In this document: piece by piece, positions 61,584-64,000 of the stretch
Layout of the letters: every line of letters begins with the position of its first letter
Numbering within the stretch: position 1 is the stretch's first letter
DNA from: Paludibacteraceae bacterium
GTDB taxonomy: Bacteria; Bacteroidota; Bacteroidia; Bacteroidales; Paludibacteraceae
Reading direction: 5' to 3'
Length of the DNA: 64,000 nucleotides
Assembly: GCA_024399495.1 (NCBI GenBank)
Contig: JAKSNY010000004.1
Span: 1-64,000, forward strand
Made by a program: the position numbers and the translations under genes
Notes under the pieces: model-generated
What the model saw: the letters and a program-made list of their open reading frames with translations, nothing else
Told to the model about the DNA's origin: nothing
Database searches by the model: none

Positions 61584-62860
61584 TGAAATTATATATAAAC
61601 CCCGATAGAAAAGAATGGAGCAAATTGCTGGCTCGTCCAGAGTTTGACAACTCCGCCATAATAAGCACTGTTCAGACAGTGCTTGATGATGTAAGACTTA
61701 GAGGCGATAAGGCTGTTAAGGAGTATGAGCAGAAGTTTGACAAGGCACAGTTGGATTCACTGACAGTCTCAGAAGCAGAGATTGAGAAGGCTTGCTCTAT
61801 GCTTGATGACAGGCTTAAACGTGCCATAGAGACTGCCAAGGCAAATATATCAAAATTCCATAGTGCCCAGATTCATGATTTGCCTGTAGTGGAAACCACA
61901 AAGGGTGTTAAATGTTGGCAGAAGGGTGTGGCTATAGAGAAAGTAGGTCTTTATATACCTGGAGGTACGGCACCTCTGTTCTCTACGGTGCTTATGCTTG
62001 CGGTGCCCGCTAAAATAGCAGGGTGCAAGGATATTGTGTTATGCACTCCGCCCGATTCAGGCGGTAATGTTAATCCTGCAATACTTTTTGCCGCCAAGAC
62101 TGCCGGCGTAAGCAGTATATATAAAGTAGGTGGAGTTCAGGCTATAGCCGCTATGGCTTACGGAACAGAGAGCGTTCCTAAGGTGTATAAGATTTTTGGT
62201 CCGGGTAATCCGTACGTAACCACAGCCAAGCAGATAGTAAGTGTCAAGGATGTTGCCATAGATATGCCTGCTGGTCCGTCAGAGGTTGCCATAATAGCAG
62301 ACTGCTCGCAGAGACCCGATATCATTGCCGCCGATATGCTATCGCAAGCGGAACATGGCACTACAAGCCAATCTATGGTGTTTACTACAGATAAGGCGTT
62401 GGCAGAACAGGTTATGGCAGAGGCTCAGAAACAGTGTAATGAATCACCAAGAAAGGAGTTTATATCCAAATCATTGGAGAATAGTTGCATATTTGTGCTT
62501 GATACAGAAGACAGGTTGGTGGATATAAGTAATGAGTACGCACCTGAGCACCTTATTATATCGCATAAAGATTATAAATCAATAGCGGAGCGTATAGTTA
62601 ATGCAGGTTCCGTGTTCCTTGGTAACTTTACGCCTGAGAGTGCAGGCGATTATGCATCGGGTACAAATCATACACTGCCTACAAGCGGATATGCCAAGGC
62701 ATACAGCGGTGTTAATATGGACAGTTTCATAAAAAAGATAACTTTTCAGGAGATTTCTGCCGAGGGATTGGGTAATTTGGCTGAAACCATAGAAGTTATG
62801 GCTGAAAATGAATTGTTAATGGCTCATAAAAATGCTGTAGTAATAAGAGATAAATGTTAA
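61583..62860 (+). CDS. hisD: Histidinol dehydrogenase
   Basis: This 425-residue enzyme catalyses the last two oxidations to histidine with NAD. Signatures include LYIPGGTAPLFSTVLMLAVPA, FGPGNPYVTTAKQ, DMPAGPSEVAIIA, SQAEHGTTSQS (catalytic E and H, zinc ligands) and GTNHTLPTSGYAKAYSG, in parts. It is coupled to hisG by a one-base overlap. Other his genes do not follow. Confidence 0.96.
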   Translation: MKLYINPDRKEWSKLLARPEFDNSAIISTVQTVLDDVRLRGDKAVKEYEQKFDKAQLDSLTVSEAEIEKACSMLDDRLKRAIETAKANISKFHSAQIHDLPVVETTKGVKCWQKGVAIEKVGLYIPGGTAPLFSTVLMLAVPAKIAGCKDIVLCTPPDSGGNVNPAILFAAKTAGVSSIYKVGGVQAIAAMAYGTESVPKVYKIFGPGNPYVTTAKQIVSVKDVAIDMPAGPSEVAIIADCSQRPDIIAADMLSQAEHGTTSQSMVFTTDKALAEQVMAEAQKQCNESPRKEFISKSLENSCIFVLDTEDRLVDISNEYAPEHLIISHKDYKSIAERIVNAGSVFLGNFTPESAGDYASGTNHTLPTSGYAKAYSGVNMDSFIKKITFQEISAEGLGNLAETIEVMAENELLMAHKNAVVIRDKC

Positions 62861-62893
62861 ATTGATGAAAAATTGACATTTTTTCCATATTTA

Positions 62894-62925
62894 TTTGTTT
62901 TTTAAGAAAATAGTTCATATATTTG
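62894..62925 (+). promoter_or_regulatory. Predicted promoter of the histone H1-like gene
   Basis: TTTG at 62894-62897 and TATATTTG at 62918-62925 are 20 bases apart; the start codon is at 62968. Confidence 0.6.
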
Positions 62926-62967
62926 TGAAAGTAAATTTTAGTTTTATTAATTAATTAATCAACTATT

Positions 62968-63141
62968 ATGGAAAAATTATTTGCTAATCTCGACGAGAAA
63001 ATGAAATTCTTTGCAGAGAACGCTGCTGCTCAAGTAAAGAGCGGTAACAAGGCTGCTGGTATGCGTGCACGTAAGGCATCTCTTGAAATTGAGAAACTTA
63101 TGAAAGAGTTTCGTAAGGCTTCTATCGCAGCTGCTAAGTAA
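62968..63141 (+). CDS. Histone H1-like small nucleoid protein
   Basis: This 57-residue protein is helical, rich in alanine and lysine, beginning MEKLFANLDEKMKFF and ending RKASIAAAK. Net charge is positive and the composition matches the small histone H1-like (Hc1-type) proteins of Bacteroidetes. Codon usage is strongly biased and a good promoter plus a strong terminator flank it, suggesting high expression. DNA binding is inferred. Confidence 0.82.
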   Translation: MEKLFANLDEKMKFFAENAAAQVKSGNKAAGMRARKASLEIEKLMKEFRKASIAAAK

Positions 63142-63166
63142 TCTGCAATTAGAGCGTAAAAAAAAG

Positions 63167-63194
63167 TCCGGATTTTTCAATCCGGATTTTTTTT
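63167..63194 (+). terminator. Rho-independent terminator of the H1-like gene
   Basis: Stem TCCGGATT / AATCCGGA with loop TTTC, followed by eight T residues. Confidence 0.88.
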
Positions 63195-63206
63195 GCTCAT
63201 CTTTGA

Positions 63207-63278
63207 GCGGTAAACGGGACTCGAACCCGCGACCCTCGGCTTGGGAAGCCAATGCTCTACCAACTGAGCCATTACCGC
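63207..63278 (-). tRNA. tRNA-Gly(CCC)
   Basis: On the minus strand: acceptor GCGGTAA with TTACCGC, D stem GCTC/GAGC, anticodon stem TTGGC/GCCGA around TTCCCAA (anticodon CCC), T arm GCGGG/CCCGT with TTCGAGT. Length is 72 bases, CCA not encoded. Its 5' end is copied in tandem just upstream. Confidence 0.93.
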
Positions 63279-63434
63279 ATATTACTTAACATTCTACCAA
63301 CAATTGTCAGTTGGTAGAGCCTGTCCTTTTCTCTTTGGCAACTGAGCCATTACCGCATATTACTTAACATTCTACCAACAATTGTCAGTTGGTAGAGCCT
63401 GTCCTTTTCTCTTTGGCAACTGAGCCATTACCGC
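63262..63434. repeat. 78-bp tandem repeat containing the 5' end of tRNA-Gly
   Basis: Units at 63262-63339 and 63340-63417 are identical, with a 17-base third start at 63418-63434. Each unit starts with the first 17 bases of tRNA-Gly (minus strand) and contains an inverted copy of its D-arm region, forming a stem TCTACCAAC / GTTGGTAGA. The third partial copy provides the stop codon of ribH. Confidence 0.85.
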
Positions 63435-63913
63435 AAACTTGCCATACGAATGGCCGTTATGGCACCTTCTATGCCTTTGTTGCCTAATTTGCCTCCTGCC
63501 CTCTCTTCTGCCTGCTCCATATTGTTTACTGTGAGCACGCTAAAGATAACAGGACAATAGCCTTTTGTTGCATTAAGGGTTGTGATACCTTGGGTTACGC
63601 CACCGCATACATAATCAAAATGCGGAGTGTCGCCTTGTATTACACAACCAATGACTATAATAGCATCGTAAACACCTTTCTCCTCAAGTAACCTGGCACC
63701 GTATGTAAGTTCAAAAGTACCTGGTACATGAATCACATCTATATTTACCGCTCCGCATTCCTTTAACTTTTCAACGGCACCGTCAAGCAGTTTGTATGTG
63801 ATGACCGAATTCCAGTCTGCAACTATAATGCCATATTTCTGATTTGCCACCACCTCTTTAGAAGGCAACACATCGGGGTTGTAGGTTGACAGATTATGTA
63901 AATTACTGGACAT
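63428..63913 (-). CDS. ribH: 6,7-dimethyl-8-ribityllumazine synthase
   Basis: This 161-residue enzyme makes the riboflavin precursor lumazine. Motifs are [42 protein letters not shown] (catalytic His) and [21 protein letters not shown], seen in parts. The last three codons (TTG CGG TAA) lie in the third partial tRNA-Gly copy, so the natural C-terminus may have been changed by the repeat. Riboflavin supply connects to the flavin-rich Nqr complex. Confidence 0.95.
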   Translation of the reverse strand: MSSNLHNLSTYNPDVLPSKEVVANQKYGIIVADWNSVITYKLLDGAVEKLKECGAVNIDVIHVPGTFELTYGARLLEEKGVYDAIIVIGCVIQGDTPHFDYVCGGVTQGITTLNATKGYCPVIFSVLTVNNMEQAEERAGGKLGNKGIEGAITAIRMASLR

Positions 63914-64000
63914 TGCCCTTAACTTTGGCTACGGTGATATACTTATCTATATCATCTACCTCTGGTATTCCACGCTGTGCAGAGGTGGCATTAGCCTTAA
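63903..64000 (-). CDS. 3' end of an upstream gene (truncated by window)
   Basis: On the minus strand an open frame runs in from the window edge and stops at 63903-63905, overlapping the ribH start by 11 bases. The visible 31 residues end with [16 protein letters not shown]. In other Bacteroidetes a TPR-repeat protein gene often precedes ribH, which could fit, but the fragment is too short to identify. Confidence 0.5.
   Translation of the reverse strand, partial: KANATSAQRGIPEVDDIDKYITVAKVKGNVQ

Noticed and set aside
63340..63434. Additional tRNA-Gly genes
   Set aside because: Only the first 17 bases of the tRNA are repeated; no anticodon or T arm follows.

Overview
The window looks like a chromosomal segment of a Bacteroidales bacterium. 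Evidence: many promoters of the Bacteroidetes type (TTTG, about 19-20 bases, then TAnnTTTG), few Shine-Dalgarno sequences, a complete Na+-translocating NADH:quinone reductase operon, an RprY-like regulator, a T9SS-plug-like (DUF5103) protein, secreted SusE/SusF- and CBM26-like starch-binding proteins, and five copies of the Fibrobacter-succinogenes-major-paralogous (FISUMP) domain. I cannot fix the genus.

Layout: 1-15.3 kb holds a FISUMP gene cut by the window edge, a palindrome-rich spacer, cysK, htpG, tRNA-Arg, a Rieske-like lipoprotein, adk-obgE, a TMBIM membrane protein, a SusE/F-like protein with a T9SS-plug homologue, a DUF486 protein, an RprY-like regulator, an attenuator-like leader, and a fimbrillin-FISUMP lipoprotein followed by an ATPase. 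15.3-25.5 kb holds GC-rich repeats, tRNA-Pro, nqrABCDEF, then FISUMP, ATPase/nuclease and FISUMP genes. 25.6-47.4 kb is mostly housekeeping: priA, a PrsW-like protease, metH-metF, a purE/EEP/argS/hup minus-strand operon, two rhomboids, an HD protein, an S41 protease, dCMP deaminase, a Ca2+ antiporter, apbE and rho. 47.6-54.0 kb is an accessory island: XRE-PIN toxin-antitoxin pair, a type II restriction-modification pair and an AAA ATPase. 54.1-64.0 kb holds an rRNA methyltransferase, an MBL hydrolase, a 780-residue starch-binding protein, rpmA/rplU, a CBS transporter-like protein, hisG-hisD, a histone H1-like protein, tRNA-Gly with tandem partial copies, and ribH.

The most striking signal is in the C-terminal ends of four FISUMP genes (about 676-834, 13684-13839, 22555-22716, 25289-25438). 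About 20 aligned codons change freely at positions 1 and 2 while position 3 stays fixed as C or T in each column. Ordinary divergence does the opposite. This is what adenine-specific mutagenesis from AAC/AAT template codons leaves, as in diversity-generating retroelements (DGRs). Three of the four copies share a 3' module: a small hairpin just after the stop, a TGATGTA repeat tract and a terminator. No reverse transcriptase or template repeat is in the window, so these would be remote targets served in trans. One target has a fimbrillin-like N-terminus, suggesting a diversified pilus or surface adhesin.

Functional links: ApbE flavinylates NqrB/NqrC-type subunits, and an RprY-like regulator lies just upstream of nqr. 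metH-metF, hisG-hisD and rplU-rpmA are conventional operons. Several families of short dispersed repeats (heptamer tracts, a 79-bp REP-like element, palindromes) fill the intergenic spaces.
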